64,000 nt of DNA from Caballeronia sp. INDeC2 (GCF_023631325.1 NZ_JALQDG010000021.1:275537-339536), one strand, 5' to 3'. Numbered from the stretch's first letter, positions 48,682-58,331 are shown. Made by a program: numbers and translations. Notes: generated from the sequence alone by a model not told the origin.

Positions 48682-50421
48682 ATGCTCACAACGCCGCATT
48701 ACACGCGAATGGTGGACGACACCGACGGTGCTGACGCACTGGGCACCGGCGCTTTAATTGAGGCCTTTTACCGCTCGGTGTTTCCAGGCATCAACAATGT
48801 AGTTGAGTTCGTGCGTATCTATGCCGCGCTCTGCTGGATGATTCGCCGGATTGAGGTGACGGGAAAGGCGACGCCGGGGACGGACATGGTTGCACTGTCG
48901 AAAACGGGCCTGGAGAAAATGCAGCTGCTCCTGACCTGGTACAACGTGGCGCAGGGCGTCAAGGGACTCGCGGGCACGAACCGGCTTTTCCCTCCGGATA
49001 ACAGTCGAGTGACGCTGAGTTTCGATGCAATTCCCAGCAAGAAAGTCGCTGCCATGCTTGCGGCGAATCCTGATGCCGAAATCTCTGACCCAGGTGCGCA
49101 CTACCTGACTCCCGTACAGTACGGGCCAAGTCTTGAGGGAGGTCTTGCCTTTATCAAGGGCAATCCGAACCCCCTGGCCCGGGGGACGTATGTCCTGACC
49201 GACGTGGGGACAAAACTTGCGCAGGCCTATGACGACGCAATTTCAGGCTCGAAATGGTATGACTGGCTGTCTAATCTCAACCGGGTGACAATCTGCCGTG
49301 ACGAGGTTGCAGAGATGGGCGACCTGCTGGATATGCGATTACCGTCGCAGCAGGAACGGCAGGTGTTTGCGAAAGCCTACTATCCGGAAAGCATAGAAGA
49401 TGTGACTGGCGCAAAGGTGCCATACCGATGCAATGGCATTACGCTGGTTTTGCGCGCGCTGCTCGCCGAGCAGAACAGTCTGCGCGAGCCGGGACAACGT
49501 GGACTCGATGTCGACACGATTCGCTACACGATGGCGCGGGGCATGACGCTCCAGGGCGTGCCAGTTAATCTTGAAGGGCTCGATGAGGTTCACGGATGGT
49601 GGATGACCGTGCACCTGAAAGAGCTTTCCCGACTCGCACTCGATAGTCTCTCGCGCAACGTAGCGAGCTGGATTCATGACGCCGTGGTGGATGAACGTCC
49701 GCGTCGCGACATCGTCGCGTGCGTCGAAGGCCTTGGCGAGCGTATGGAGCGCGCATTGCCTGAAGCGTACCGCGCACGGGTGAGCAGTTATGTGGCCCAT
49801 CTCGAAGAACTGCGCGGCAAGTCAGAAACATTCTACGAAGCGGGTTTTCGAGTTCCGGCGCTGCGCATCGAGGAGGTGCTCGGCAAGCTGCTCGATGTGT
49901 CAAATTTCAAGCAGCGTACGCCCCAGGAATCCGCGGCGCTGGTGTCTGCCTATGAAGCGCTAGTGTATTGCGCACTCGAGGCGCGGCAGCTTCTTTCGAA
50001 TCCGTACGTCCAACAGACGGTGCCGCCCGTGGACCGGCTTTCGTTCAAGGCGTTGCGCGACATTCTTGAGCGCTTCGAAGATGCGCGCCCGTCTGCGTTC
50101 CTTGCTCACATCGTACAGTTCTACGTCGTCCTGCTGCATTTCACCGTTGCGCGTGACCGGACTATCCAGTCGGGCGACGGACGTAACCGCTTCATTTTCA
50201 CTATTGGCGAAAATGGCATGGAGCGGGTCACAACGAAAGGCGCGCTCCACGGCGTGGATTTGGGACTTGCACGCAACCGGTTACGGCAGGCCCTAGTTCT
50301 CCTGGCGCAGTGCGGTTTCGTGGAGACATCGGATGAGGGTGAGACCTTTGAGTTGACGAGAGCCGGACGGCAGCGCCTTGAGCGCGGCATACCCGACTTC
50401 AGCCATGTTGAGGCAGCGTAG
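48682..50421 (+). CDS. Unrecognised 579-residue protein paired with the PLD gene
   Basis: No family recognised. It starts four bases after the PLD stop, with AAGGGG upstream, so the pair is almost surely co-transcribed. The N-terminus is helical (IEAFYRSVFPGINNVVEFVRIYAALCWMIRRIE), as is most of the protein. The last 60 residues (LRQALVLLAQCGFVETSDEGETFELTRAGRQRLERG) look like a winged helix. No enzyme motif is evident. Position in a defence island next to a PLD nuclease suggests a sensor or partner subunit. Confidence 0.8.
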   Translation: MLTTPHYTRMVDDTDGADALGTGALIEAFYRSVFPGINNVVEFVRIYAALCWMIRRIEVTGKATPGTDMVALSKTGLEKMQLLLTWYNVAQGVKGLAGTNRLFPPDNSRVTLSFDAIPSKKVAAMLAANPDAEISDPGAHYLTPVQYGPSLEGGLAFIKGNPNPLARGTYVLTDVGTKLAQAYDDAISGSKWYDWLSNLNRVTICRDEVAEMGDLLDMRLPSQQERQVFAKAYYPESIEDVTGAKVPYRCNGITLVLRALLAEQNSLREPGQRGLDVDTIRYTMARGMTLQGVPVNLEGLDEVHGWWMTVHLKELSRLALDSLSRNVASWIHDAVVDERPRRDIVACVEGLGERMERALPEAYRARVSSYVAHLEELRGKSETFYEAGFRVPALRIEEVLGKLLDVSNFKQRTPQESAALVSAYEALVYCALEARQLLSNPYVQQTVPPVDRLSFKALRDILERFEDARPSAFLAHIVQFYVVLLHFTVARDRTIQSGDGRNRFIFTIGENGMERVTTKGALHGVDLGLARNRLRQALVLLAQCGFVETSDEGETFELTRAGRQRLERGIPDFSHVEAA

Positions 50422-50797
50422 ATGAGGCTGGGTCCAAGGCGAGTCAGTTGAACGGTTTGGATGCTGTGCCGAAGGTGCGGTCATAGTCGATACCCTTCAG
50501 TGCTTTTTGACTGCAGCCTTGGTCTTGAACTCCCGCGCGACCACGCGGCGGTCTGATGAGAAGCGTTAATCCCCGGTGCCGGTGGGATTTAAGCAGGCTT
50601 GAAAATTCCCCTGCTATTGCCTACGTTGGTAAACCGAGGCCGGTGCAATGCCGGCACGCAGTACCAGTAATGCGCCTTTATTAGTCGCGTTGACCGCCCG
50701 CCAGGTCAGGCCCCCATTTTATGAGAGGGTACAGCGGGAGCGGGCGATGAAACGAGTCTGGCTGCGGGCGAATTTGGCGACGGCGGTAAGCAGTCGC
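50422..50797. other. 376-bp gap, possible gene remnant
   Basis: No complete gene is visible. On the minus strand, 50444-50565 reads as RFSSDRRVVAREFKTK then, after a frame change, KALKGIDYDRTFG, which could be the tail of a decayed gene. The module border between the PLD pair and the DUF6471/Tn7-like block falls here. Confidence 0.35.
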
Positions 50798-51088
50798 CTA
50801 CACCTCTTTGTTCTGCTCCTGTTTGAACTGGTAGAGCGCGATGGTCTCCACGCCCATGGCGCGCAGACAAGCTATGAGGAAGGCTGCCGAGAAGCGCTTA
50901 CGATTGATTTTGCGGTTGAGCTGGTCGGGCGATTCGTAGACGCCCAGCTTTTCGAGCAGTCGGGAAAGTTGCTTGTAGCGGATGCCCCGACGCACCATTT
51001 CCTCTTCTATCAGTCCTTTTGCTTCTTCTTCCCACTCGCCATACGGCTCGAGTTTCAGCCGGCCACGGTCGTTAGGCGTTTCTTCCAT
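50798..51088 (-). CDS. DUF6471-like small protein
   Basis: A 96-residue protein with the pattern of the DUF6471 family: EWEEEAKGLIEEEMVRRGIRYKQLSRLLEKLGV, then a Q/E-x-LNRKINRKRFSAAFLIACLRAMG segment, a probable helix-turn-helix-like fold. GAGAGGGAA precedes the ATG. It is divergent from tnsA across a 247-bp gap that holds a perfect palindrome, so it may regulate the transposition operon; that is inference. A tandem-duplicated relative lies at 61304-61834. Confidence 0.8.
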   Translation of the reverse strand: MEETPNDRGRLKLEPYGEWEEEAKGLIEEEMVRRGIRYKQLSRLLEKLGVYESPDQLNRKINRKRFSAAFLIACLRAMGVETIALYQFKQEQNKEV

Positions 51089-51153
51089 CGTTCCCTCTCG
51101 ACGTCATTCGAGCCTTCACCTTTTTGCTGCTGGAATTTTCTCATAGCCAATTT

Positions 51154-51169
51154 CGGTCGTATACGACCG
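51154..51169. promoter_or_regulatory. 16-bp perfect palindrome between DUF6471 and tnsA
   Basis: CGGTCGTATACGACCG is self-complementary over its full length and sits in the divergent promoter gap. A looser inverted repeat GTTCTC..GAGAAC lies at 51194-51222. These could be operators, or transposase sites at a Tn7-like end next to tnsA. Confidence 0.5.
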
Positions 51170-51335
51170 GTCTGCGGGCCGGTATCTCTACACGTTCTCA
51201 GCAAGCCATTTTTTGCGAGAACAGAATGCTGACAATAACGTTACAACCAAATTTGACGTCCCGACGGAGCGTAACTGCATCCCGGGCCAATAGGCAGATG
51301 CACTGCCGACGGCAGGCTTCGGTCGGAGGTGCGAA

Positions 51336-52106
51336 ATGAGAAGCGCACCGTCATATGGCGTCCGTAGTCGTCTGAGTGCTGCGAACGCCGGCGTTCGACT
51401 CACGGCGCGGACGTACGGCAAGGCCCGCATCGGCACGTATGCCGAAAAAGCCGACGGACACATCACCGTTGAAGCCGACCCTGAACGCCTGGTAGCGCAC
51501 ATGCTGTGCGTCGACCCGCGCGTGCGCTCTTTCCGGCCGCAGCCGTTCACGGTTGACCTGGTTGCTGGACGGCTACTGTTCACAAGTAAGGAACTGTCGG
51601 AAGCGCGTAGGTTACGTGGCAGTCGCACCGGGGAGGCAGAGTACACGCCAGACTTTGCAACCGTTCAGGCGGACGGCCTGCAGCGCGCTTACGAGGTCAA
51701 GCTTCAGGGCTTTGAGGGCGACGACCGGTACTGGGCCAAGGTTAAGCGAGCGCGCGAAATTATGGAGGCGTACTGCTATCCGCTATTCACCGTAGTTGTG
51801 CCCAGGAATGAACGGCATCCGGTCGTGGTCAACGCGCAATTGTTAAAGCCTGCCGCAATGCGCGCCCGCGATTACCTAACGCCAGACATCATCAGCCGGG
51901 TCGAACGCTACTGCGAACCCGGCCCCGTGCTGCAGCGCGCGCTATGCGCCGACCTTCAGATTCCGACGGGTCTGATTCCTCCGCTACTCGCCACGGGTGT
52001 GTTGCAGGCCGACCTCGTGCATCACCATATCTGTGCCACGCTTCAACTCTCGGCCGCATATGGAGACCTGAGCCACCTCTGTCTGATTGAGGTGCTGCGG
52101 CCATGA
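51336..52106 (+). CDS. tnsA: Tn7-like TnsA endonuclease
   Basis: A 256-residue TnsA-type protein, which cuts the 5' ends of a Tn7-like element while TnsB cuts the 3' ends, giving cut-and-paste transposition. The PD-(D/E)XK core is VAHMLCVDPRVRSFRPQPFTVD, then EAEYTPDFATV and AYEVKLQ (about 100-128) with catalytic Asp, Glu and Lys. The C-terminal 90 residues are a winged-helix-like domain expected to contact TnsC. CGGAGG precedes the ATG. First gene of a tight four-gene operon. Confidence 0.88.
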   Translation: MRSAPSYGVRSRLSAANAGVRLTARTYGKARIGTYAEKADGHITVEADPERLVAHMLCVDPRVRSFRPQPFTVDLVAGRLLFTSKELSEARRLRGSRTGEAEYTPDFATVQADGLQRAYEVKLQGFEGDDRYWAKVKRAREIMEAYCYPLFTVVVPRNERHPVVVNAQLLKPAAMRARDYLTPDIISRVERYCEPGPVLQRALCADLQIPTGLIPPLLATGVLQADLVHHHICATLQLSAAYGDLSHLCLIEVLRP

Positions 52107-54136
52107 TGGCCGACCTGCGCGCCGGAGACAAGCTGGCACTGCCCGGCAAACCTGAAAGCTACTTTGAGGTGCTGGATGCCCGCTTGCATGCTGGCTCCAT
52201 CCATCTATTCGACGCAGAAAAGCGTGCGGACCAATACGTCGACTACGACGACATCCGCGCGCGGATTTCGGAAGGCGCTTTGGTCCTGCATCGAAAGGGG
52301 ATGTCGCGCGTCAGCGTTGCTGCTCAGTACGACAATCCGGAATTGCATGACCACATACGCCTTCTGACTTACGTTCTACGGCGCATTGATGAAATCCGTC
52401 AGCAACGCGGCCTGTCGTTTAATGCGGCCATTCCGCTCGCTCGCGATGCCTATGCAAAAGAGCGGGTGGGTCAACTGCTGGTCCGCCCCTTTCCATCGCG
52501 CGCGACCCTGTATAGGGCTCACAATAATCAACAGCTTGGTCTGCCAGTTCTCAAGGGCGACGAAAATAAAGGCAATAGAACAGCCAGGTATTCAGTAGAG
52601 CTTGTCGAATTTGTCCACGAGGTTATCAAGGACCAGTTTCTGGTCACGGAATCGAGGTGGACAGTCCTCGACCTGACGAATTACATCGACCGTGAAGCTC
52701 GTCGCCTTGGCTTGCATGTTGCCCCGCACTCAATTAGCCGTAAATTCGTATGCGCCAGGATTGATGACCTGACGCCCGACGCCGATTACGACCGGATGGA
52801 CCCACTTAAACGGGTCGCAGGCAAATCGTTCGCGAAAAATCGCATTCGGGCGGCATTTCCGTTCGCCCGTGTTGAGCAGGATGCTGTGCACCTGCCATTC
52901 GTTGTAACCACGCCTCATGGAATCGCTCGGACCGTCTATCTGGTCCTCGCAATTGATGTCTGCACGGGCTATCCGGTGGGCTGGCGACTGGTCATTGGTT
53001 CGCCGCGCGAAATGGACTCTCTGTTGTGCCTCGAGATGTACCTGACGCCTGCCAAGGCTGCCCGCTTCAAGGCGCTCGGCATTACTCATGCGCTGAACGT
53101 TTACGGCACGCCAGCACAGGTAATTTTTGACAACGGCCCGGAGACCAAGGGCGGGCGCATTGTCCGCCTTGAGCGGTTAGGAATGGACGTCAAGCATTGC
53201 AAAGCTAAGGAAGCACAAGGCAAGCCATTCATCGAGCGTCTGAACCGGTCGCTCAAGGAAGCACTGCAACGTCTCCAGGGATGTACCCGCTTTGAAGGAA
53301 AAGACGGGATGCGTGACCCGGAGGCGCTAGGCGACGAGTTGATGACTATCGATGCGCTCGAGAAGTGGATTGTCAGGTGGCTGTATGAGGACTGGGTCAA
53401 CAGCCCCCTCGACCGGCTGCGCTGGGACGAATTGCTGGTCGACTCGATAAAGGGAAAGACGCCGCGTGAGCGTCTGACATACCAGACTGAAGAACTGGGA
53501 CAGCCCATCACCATGCCGCCGCCGCGGCGCGAATGGATGGCTGCACTTTTCGAACACAAGCCATGCGTGTTGAGCGCGAAGACGGGCATCTCGCTTGAGC
53601 ATGGGTTCAGATACGGCGGCGATGCCAAGTCGTACCTGCTCAACAAGTATGGCGACCATGCGCAACTCCACGTGGTCTACAACCCCGACGATTTCCGCCA
53701 AGTCTACGTGTACGAGGGTGATGACTTCCCGCTCGTCACGCTAGTACACGAACACGTCCGGGATGACACGCCTGCATGGACCTTCGCGGAAGCCAAAGCC
53801 CGACTCGATTCGGGCATGGAGAAGTGGCAAACGCCGGACGAAAAGCGCCAGTTTGAGCAGGACATGGACGAGGCGGTCACTGGAAGCGCGAAAGCCAGCA
53901 AGGGCAAGACCCGCGGCAAGCGCGAGGAAAACAAGGAAACCGTGCGCCGCTCCAAAGATAACTCGGCCATCCAGCGCTCCATCGACCGACCGCTTTCGAC
54001 GGTGGCGCCATTCGGGCCCTCGCCTTCGACCAATCCATCGTTGCCGACGGGAGGCCTTCAGTCCGAAGACATCTCGTATGACGACGCACCTTTGATGAAC
54101 ATTGTGAACAGAAACACCGGAGAAAAACTGCTGTGA
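52103..54136 (+). CDS. tnsB: Tn7-like TnsB transposase (DDE integrase)
   Basis: A 677-residue transposase of the TnsB/MuA group. The catalytic triad is visible in VYLVLAIDVCTGYPVGW (Asp, about 285), VIFDNGPETKGG (Asp, about 343) and GKPFIERLNRSLKEAL (Glu, about 377). N-terminal helix-turn-helix regions (50-250) bind the transposon ends, and a Mu-type beta-barrel follows the core. The basic, low-complexity tail (KGKTRGKREENKETVRR) is the kind of segment that contacts TnsC. It overlaps tnsA by four bases (ATGA). Confidence 0.95.
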   Translation: MMADLRAGDKLALPGKPESYFEVLDARLHAGSIHLFDAEKRADQYVDYDDIRARISEGALVLHRKGMSRVSVAAQYDNPELHDHIRLLTYVLRRIDEIRQQRGLSFNAAIPLARDAYAKERVGQLLVRPFPSRATLYRAHNNQQLGLPVLKGDENKGNRTARYSVELVEFVHEVIKDQFLVTESRWTVLDLTNYIDREARRLGLHVAPHSISRKFVCARIDDLTPDADYDRMDPLKRVAGKSFAKNRIRAAFPFARVEQDAVHLPFVVTTPHGIARTVYLVLAIDVCTGYPVGWRLVIGSPREMDSLLCLEMYLTPAKAARFKALGITHALNVYGTPAQVIFDNGPETKGGRIVRLERLGMDVKHCKAKEAQGKPFIERLNRSLKEALQRLQGCTRFEGKDGMRDPEALGDELMTIDALEKWIVRWLYEDWVNSPLDRLRWDELLVDSIKGKTPRERLTYQTEELGQPITMPPPRREWMAALFEHKPCVLSAKTGISLEHGFRYGGDAKSYLLNKYGDHAQLHVVYNPDDFRQVYVYEGDDFPLVTLVHEHVRDDTPAWTFAEAKARLDSGMEKWQTPDEKRQFEQDMDEAVTGSAKASKGKTRGKREENKETVRRSKDNSAIQRSIDRPLSTVAPFGPSPSTNPSLPTGGLQSEDISYDDAPLMNIVNRNTGEKLL

Positions 54137-55119
54137 CGCCAGCTCAACAACTGCGCCGGGACATCGAGACTTGCGAGCTTCCGCATCCGATGTTCATGGA
54201 GCACCTTGATACGCTCAAAGAGCGCATTGATGACACCCTCGCCGGGTTTGCGCCCAAAATCGTTCGCGTTCCTGGTCCGAGCCGGGCGGGCAAATCGTCG
54301 CTCATCGCCAGTCTTTCTCGTGATTACCCCGCGAAACGCATCGACGGACGGCGCCATGTGCCGGTACTCGTTGTTGAGGTACCTCCCGGCGCCACGGCGA
54401 AAACTCTTCCTAAAAGTGTGCTCCGGGCATTGGGCGTTCAGGTTCCCGGCAGCATGACGGCGGGCGCGATGTTCGACATGATGGTGACACAGTTGCGCCT
54501 AGCCGGTACAAAAGTCGTGATTTTCGACGAAATTTCGCACCTCGTCGATGACGGGGCACGCGTGCCTCCGCGCGCGGCAAGCGACTGGCTCAAGACTCTT
54601 TCGGACACGCTCAGCCTGACGCTGATTCTCTTCGGCATTCCGAAACTTGAGCGTCTTTTTTCGGCAAATGAGCAACTGCGTAACCGCGCCTGTCCCGCAT
54701 TAAATTTTCTGCCGTACGACGCAACCGACGCTGACGAGATGACAGCCTACGCCTCGTGCGTCGTAAATTACGCTCGCCTGTTTTCGGCCGCAGGCTATCC
54801 GATTGATGTTCCCACGCGCGTGCTGACGCAGCAATGCTATTTGCTCACTGGTGGCCTGATTGGGCTGCTCGCTGACTTCATGCGAGAGCTAGCTCGCGTC
54901 ATGCGAAACGAAGCACCGCGCGCAGTCACATATGCGGACTGCCAGCAGGCGATTAAATCCGTCAACCATGCCGGGTCACCTCACAGGCTGTCTTTCGAGG
55001 ATGCTGGCATCGACGACGTGGGCGTGGAACCGGCGGCGCTGAAGCAGGCGTACGTTCATGTGCTGACAAGTAACGCGTCGTCAGTACCGGTTCGCAAAAA
55101 ATCAGGAGGCAAACAATGA
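54133..55119 (+). CDS. tnsC: Tn7-like TnsC/TniB AAA+ ATPase
   Basis: A 328-residue AAA+ regulator that links target selection to the transposase. Walker A is PGPSRAGKSSLIASL (about 46-60), Walker B VVIFDEISHLVDDG (about 128), and the sensor region SDTLSLTLILFGIPKLERLF follows. The GTG start overlaps tnsB as GTGA, and the end overlaps tniQ by four bases. Confidence 0.93.
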   Translation: MTPAQQLRRDIETCELPHPMFMEHLDTLKERIDDTLAGFAPKIVRVPGPSRAGKSSLIASLSRDYPAKRIDGRRHVPVLVVEVPPGATAKTLPKSVLRALGVQVPGSMTAGAMFDMMVTQLRLAGTKVVIFDEISHLVDDGARVPPRAASDWLKTLSDTLSLTLILFGIPKLERLFSANEQLRNRACPALNFLPYDATDADEMTAYASCVVNYARLFSAAGYPIDVPTRVLTQQCYLLTGGLIGLLADFMRELARVMRNEAPRAVTYADCQQAIKSVNHAGSPHRLSFEDAGIDDVGVEPAALKQAYVHVLTSNASSVPVRKKSGGKQ

Positions 55120-56987
55120 GCCTTGCTCTCACATACGCCCCTAAGGACGGCGAGTCCGGAATGGGTTACTACCGGCGCCTTGCGGCAGACAACGCACTGT
55201 TCAACTGGCGCGACCTCGCGAGTACCGCGGGTGTCGAGCGTAATCGTCGGGCCTTGCTTACACGCACAGACGATATGGCCCGTAACCTCGACCTTGAACT
55301 GGCGTGGACCGAATTTGCCCTGAAACAGGAAAATTTCTGTCAGGGTTGGGGACGTCTGCACCGCGGGCAATCTGATGCTGTATGCCCGGCGTGTCTGGCT
55401 GAATCACCTCACCTGCGACAATACTGGGGACACGCCTATGTCACGGCATGTGCGCACCATCGATTCCTGCTCATCGACCAGTGTGACGCCTGTGGGAAGC
55501 ACCTGTCGCCGGAGCGGCTCTACATTGGCTTGTGTTCGTGCGGCCACGACCTGCGCTGCCTGCCGCGCGTGCCGGCAACATCGGCGCAGCATTGGCTGTC
55601 GACGCTGATTGCGAGTAACGGACACCAGTCGGGCAGCATGAAGCCGCCTGTGCGCGGCGTCGACATCAATGTGCTGGTGAAGGTCGTCCGAACGTTGTGC
55701 CAATACGCAGACTCGACGCGCCCGGGTTTGCCGCGCGGCGCGGCGGTGCCAAAATTCGTTACCGAAGCGGTCGAATTTCTTTCACCGCTTGAATCCTTGC
55801 TCTCTGACTGGCCAACGGGTTTCCGCAATCACGTCGAGCAGCGCATTGCCTCCGGCCGAAAAGAAGCGCGTACGCTGAACACGTTGCTCGGTGACTGGTA
55901 CGTGAGTCTTCGAAAGGCCTGCCAGGGCACGACCCTCGAGCCGTTGCTCGAAATCATCATCGACGTCGCTGCCAGGAAATCCGATTGTGTCCTGGGCCTG
56001 GATTCAGCCAAGGGAATTGCCGAGGACGCGAGCGGATACATGCGCGCGCCAGATGCGGCAAAAGCTATCGGCGTTAGCGTCTCACGTCTTCACGACTCCA
56101 TTGCCGCGGGCGAGTGTGAGCACCGCGCACGACGTACCGGCACGCGTGGCCAGTTGTTCGAAATTCCGTGCAGCGAAGTTGAGCGCATCCAGAGACAACG
56201 TGAGGGGTGGATTTCCGACGTCGTCGCCTGCGAACTGGCGGGCGTTACACCCGTCGTACTTGAGCGCATGAAAGCGGCCTGCGTAATACAGTCAGATATT
56301 CGATGGCGCGAAGACCTGATGAAGGGCGGTCCGGTCAACCGCCAATCCATCCTCGATTTACATGAGTGCGTGGGGCGGTTGTCCCAGCGCGCTGCGGTCA
56401 TTGAAGATGCAACGTGCACATGGGCGTCCCTAACCTGCCGGCGTATGGGGGAGCGCAAGGCTATTGAATCGCTGATGCTAGCCATCGCGAGCGGCAAGGT
56501 CAAAGCCGTCGCGCGTGGTCGGACACTGGGCGAAATGGCCTTCCTGAGGTCGGATGTGTCGCAGTATTTCGGCACACCGCTGCTCGAGGCCGGCATGTCA
56601 ATTCAGCAGTTGGCCAAAGCGACCGGGTGGAAGTGGGAATCCATCCAGAACTGGGCGGACAAAGGACTGCTCGCTTCGGAGCTGATTCAGCGACGTGGTC
56701 AGCCTTGCCACGTCGTGCTGCCGCACCAGTTGCTGGAATTCCGGCAACGCTATGTCCCACTCGCGGACCTGGCCCGAGCCATGGGTACCAAGTCCTCGGC
56801 GCTTGCTCGCTTGCTGCCCGGCATCGAAATGGTTGGCGCTAAACAGCTTCCTGACGGCGCCACGCGCGGCGGGCTGATTCGTGTCGCCGACCTCGGCCGG
56901 CTGGCAGTTATCGGCGCGAGAGCCGGACACGACCTGTTCGTGCCCGCTCCCACCTCATCGCATGAAGTCACGGAACATGGCGATTGA
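55116..56987 (+). CDS. tniQ: TniQ/TnsD-type target selector
   Basis: A 623-residue TniQ-family protein. The N-terminal TniQ domain has the typical opening (ESGMGYYRRLAADNALFNWRDL) and a set of zinc-binding cysteines (CPACLAES, CAHH, CDACG, CSCGHDLRCL; about 90-150). The long C-terminal part holds several helix-turn-helix-like repeats, for example YMRAPDAAKAIGVSVSRLHDSI and MSIQQLAKATGWKWESIQNW. The size and these repeats suggest a TnsD-like protein that reads a fixed chromosomal site rather than a short CRISPR-associated TniQ. No cas genes or CRISPR repeats were found nearby. Confidence 0.92.
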   Translation: MSLALTYAPKDGESGMGYYRRLAADNALFNWRDLASTAGVERNRRALLTRTDDMARNLDLELAWTEFALKQENFCQGWGRLHRGQSDAVCPACLAESPHLRQYWGHAYVTACAHHRFLLIDQCDACGKHLSPERLYIGLCSCGHDLRCLPRVPATSAQHWLSTLIASNGHQSGSMKPPVRGVDINVLVKVVRTLCQYADSTRPGLPRGAAVPKFVTEAVEFLSPLESLLSDWPTGFRNHVEQRIASGRKEARTLNTLLGDWYVSLRKACQGTTLEPLLEIIIDVAARKSDCVLGLDSAKGIAEDASGYMRAPDAAKAIGVSVSRLHDSIAAGECEHRARRTGTRGQLFEIPCSEVERIQRQREGWISDVVACELAGVTPVVLERMKAACVIQSDIRWREDLMKGGPVNRQSILDLHECVGRLSQRAAVIEDATCTWASLTCRRMGERKAIESLMLAIASGKVKAVARGRTLGEMAFLRSDVSQYFGTPLLEAGMSIQQLAKATGWKWESIQNWADKGLLASELIQRRGQPCHVVLPHQLLEFRQRYVPLADLARAMGTKSSALARLLPGIEMVGAKQLPDGATRGGLIRVADLGRLAVIGARAGHDLFVPAPTSSHEVTEHGD

Positions 56988-57227
56988 GGCACGAAATGTC
57001 ACACAGACAGCAGCACATTCTCGGACCACTGAACGCATCAGGTATCCGTACTTCCGCGGCGGGACGCGGAAAAGTCCCAGAGGGTCGTATCGACTACCGT
57101 CATTTCAATCACCGCGACCGCACGCACGCATACAGTTGTGGCGAGGAAAAAAAATATTCGCTCGCCCCTTCCGTGTGCTCCGTAGACTTTTCGATGACTG
57201 TGCATGAAGCGCCCCTGCAGTGGGATG

Positions 57228-58331
57228 TCAGTCGACCTGGCCAGTGCCCCATTCAGAACGGGTGACAAGAATCTTCATCCCGTCTTTGGAAAAGTGATAG
57301 GCGGCTACGCGACAACAGGTCGGTGTCTTTGGGTCCTTCAGCCTTTCGAGAGCGCGAATCAGGCTGGCCTTGAAATTGCGCGGGTGGGATTTGTAACCCG
57401 AGAGCTTGTGTAAGCTGCTAATCCCCAGCCACTGGGGGCCGGCGTGGCCTGCATAGAAGGTTGCGAGCCATCCTCGCAACCCATCATAGTTCATCACTTC
57501 ATTGTCGACGGCGGTCCAGGCGCCCGGGCCAAACAATTCCGCCACAGGGGCGGTCACGCGAAGCAGCAGTGCATCGCTCGCCTTGAAATCGCCGCCGTCG
57601 TCACCGTCCTCGAACGTCACGGACAGAAGCTTCGGTACTTCGATATTTAAGCGGTTGTAGCGCACGCGCAGTTGAGCAAAGGAGAGACGAAGGAGGCTGG
57701 CCCGAACTGCCCTGTGGGCTTTAACGCTGTATACGTTTCCCATGCGGCGGGCAAACTCGTAGAAGGTCGTCTGTTTATGCCGGGAACTATCTTCGGGGCA
57801 AAGCGGTGTCTCCCGGTAGTAGTCGAGACAGGTGGCGTAGACCAACTTGTCAAACTGGCACAACTCGTATCCGCTGAGAAGCAGAGTCAGGTTCTGAAAC
57901 GACCCAATTTCCTTTTCCACGACGAGCAAGCTCGGGTCACCCGCCAGCACGCCCCCGTTGTCGGCCTGCACCCTTCGCCCGGCAGAAAACAGCGCCGAAC
58001 GAAGAAATGCATTGGGCAACGCGCGTGCCATCGACGACCAGGCCGGCAGGAACACTTCGGCGCCGCGGCGGGTTGCCTGTCGTCGCCTCGCGGTCCGAAC
58101 CTCCTCTGTCGTCGCATTCGATGGGAGGTCGGCAATCGCCGGCTCAACGAGTGTCGCCTTTGCACGACGCTCGAGTCCGTCGGCGAAACGGTGAATTTGT
58201 TCCGCCGCATCGAAAACTGTACATTGTTCACCGGGCAAGGCGGTACGCGCCGCTTCGGCCGTGCGGCTCGCGAGTTCGCGTAACTCAGCGACCTTGTTGC
58301 CGACCTGTTCTGACATGCGCAACCTAGTCAT
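57228..58331 (-). CDS. trfA: TrfA-family plasmid replication initiator
   Basis: A 367-residue protein of the TrfA family, which binds iterons and opens plasmid origins. The conserved C-terminal half is unmistakable: SGYELCQFDKLVYATCLDYYRE, TTFYEFARRMGNVY, RASLLRLSFAQLRVRYNRLN, VAELFGPGAWTAVDNEV, LRGWLATFYAGHAGPQWL, LSGYKSHPRNFKASLIRALERLKDP and a VTRSEWGT end. The start is uncertain: 58331 (MTRLRMSEQ) is used here, with 58316 an alternative and an open frame reaching 58436. Iteron-like repeats lie about 300 bases upstream. Its presence in a chromosomal window implies an integrated plasmid or plasmid-like element. Confidence 0.93.
   Translation of the reverse strand: MTRLRMSEQVGNKVAELRELASRTAEAARTALPGEQCTVFDAAEQIHRFADGLERRAKATLVEPAIADLPSNATTEEVRTARRRQATRRGAEVFLPAWSSMARALPNAFLRSALFSAGRRVQADNGGVLAGDPSLLVVEKEIGSFQNLTLLLSGYELCQFDKLVYATCLDYYRETPLCPEDSSRHKQTTFYEFARRMGNVYSVKAHRAVRASLLRLSFAQLRVRYNRLNIEVPKLLSVTFEDGDDGGDFKASDALLLRVTAPVAELFGPGAWTAVDNEVMNYDGLRGWLATFYAGHAGPQWLGISSLHKLSGYKSHPRNFKASLIRALERLKDPKTPTCCRVAAYHFSKDGMKILVTRSEWGTGQVD

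Noticed and set aside
50444..50565. Minus-strand fragment RFSSDRRVVAREFKTK..KALKGIDYDRTFG as a pseudogene
   Set aside because: Only about 40 residues in two frames; no parent gene could be named, so it is mentioned only in the gap entry.
50798..57000. CRISPR-associated transposon
   Set aside because: No cas genes and no CRISPR repeat array are present; TniQ is of the large type.
56984..57265. Open frame after tniQ as a fifth transposition gene
   Set aside because: It begins with TTG, lacks a ribosome site, overlaps the trfA 3' end and has no protein-like pattern.
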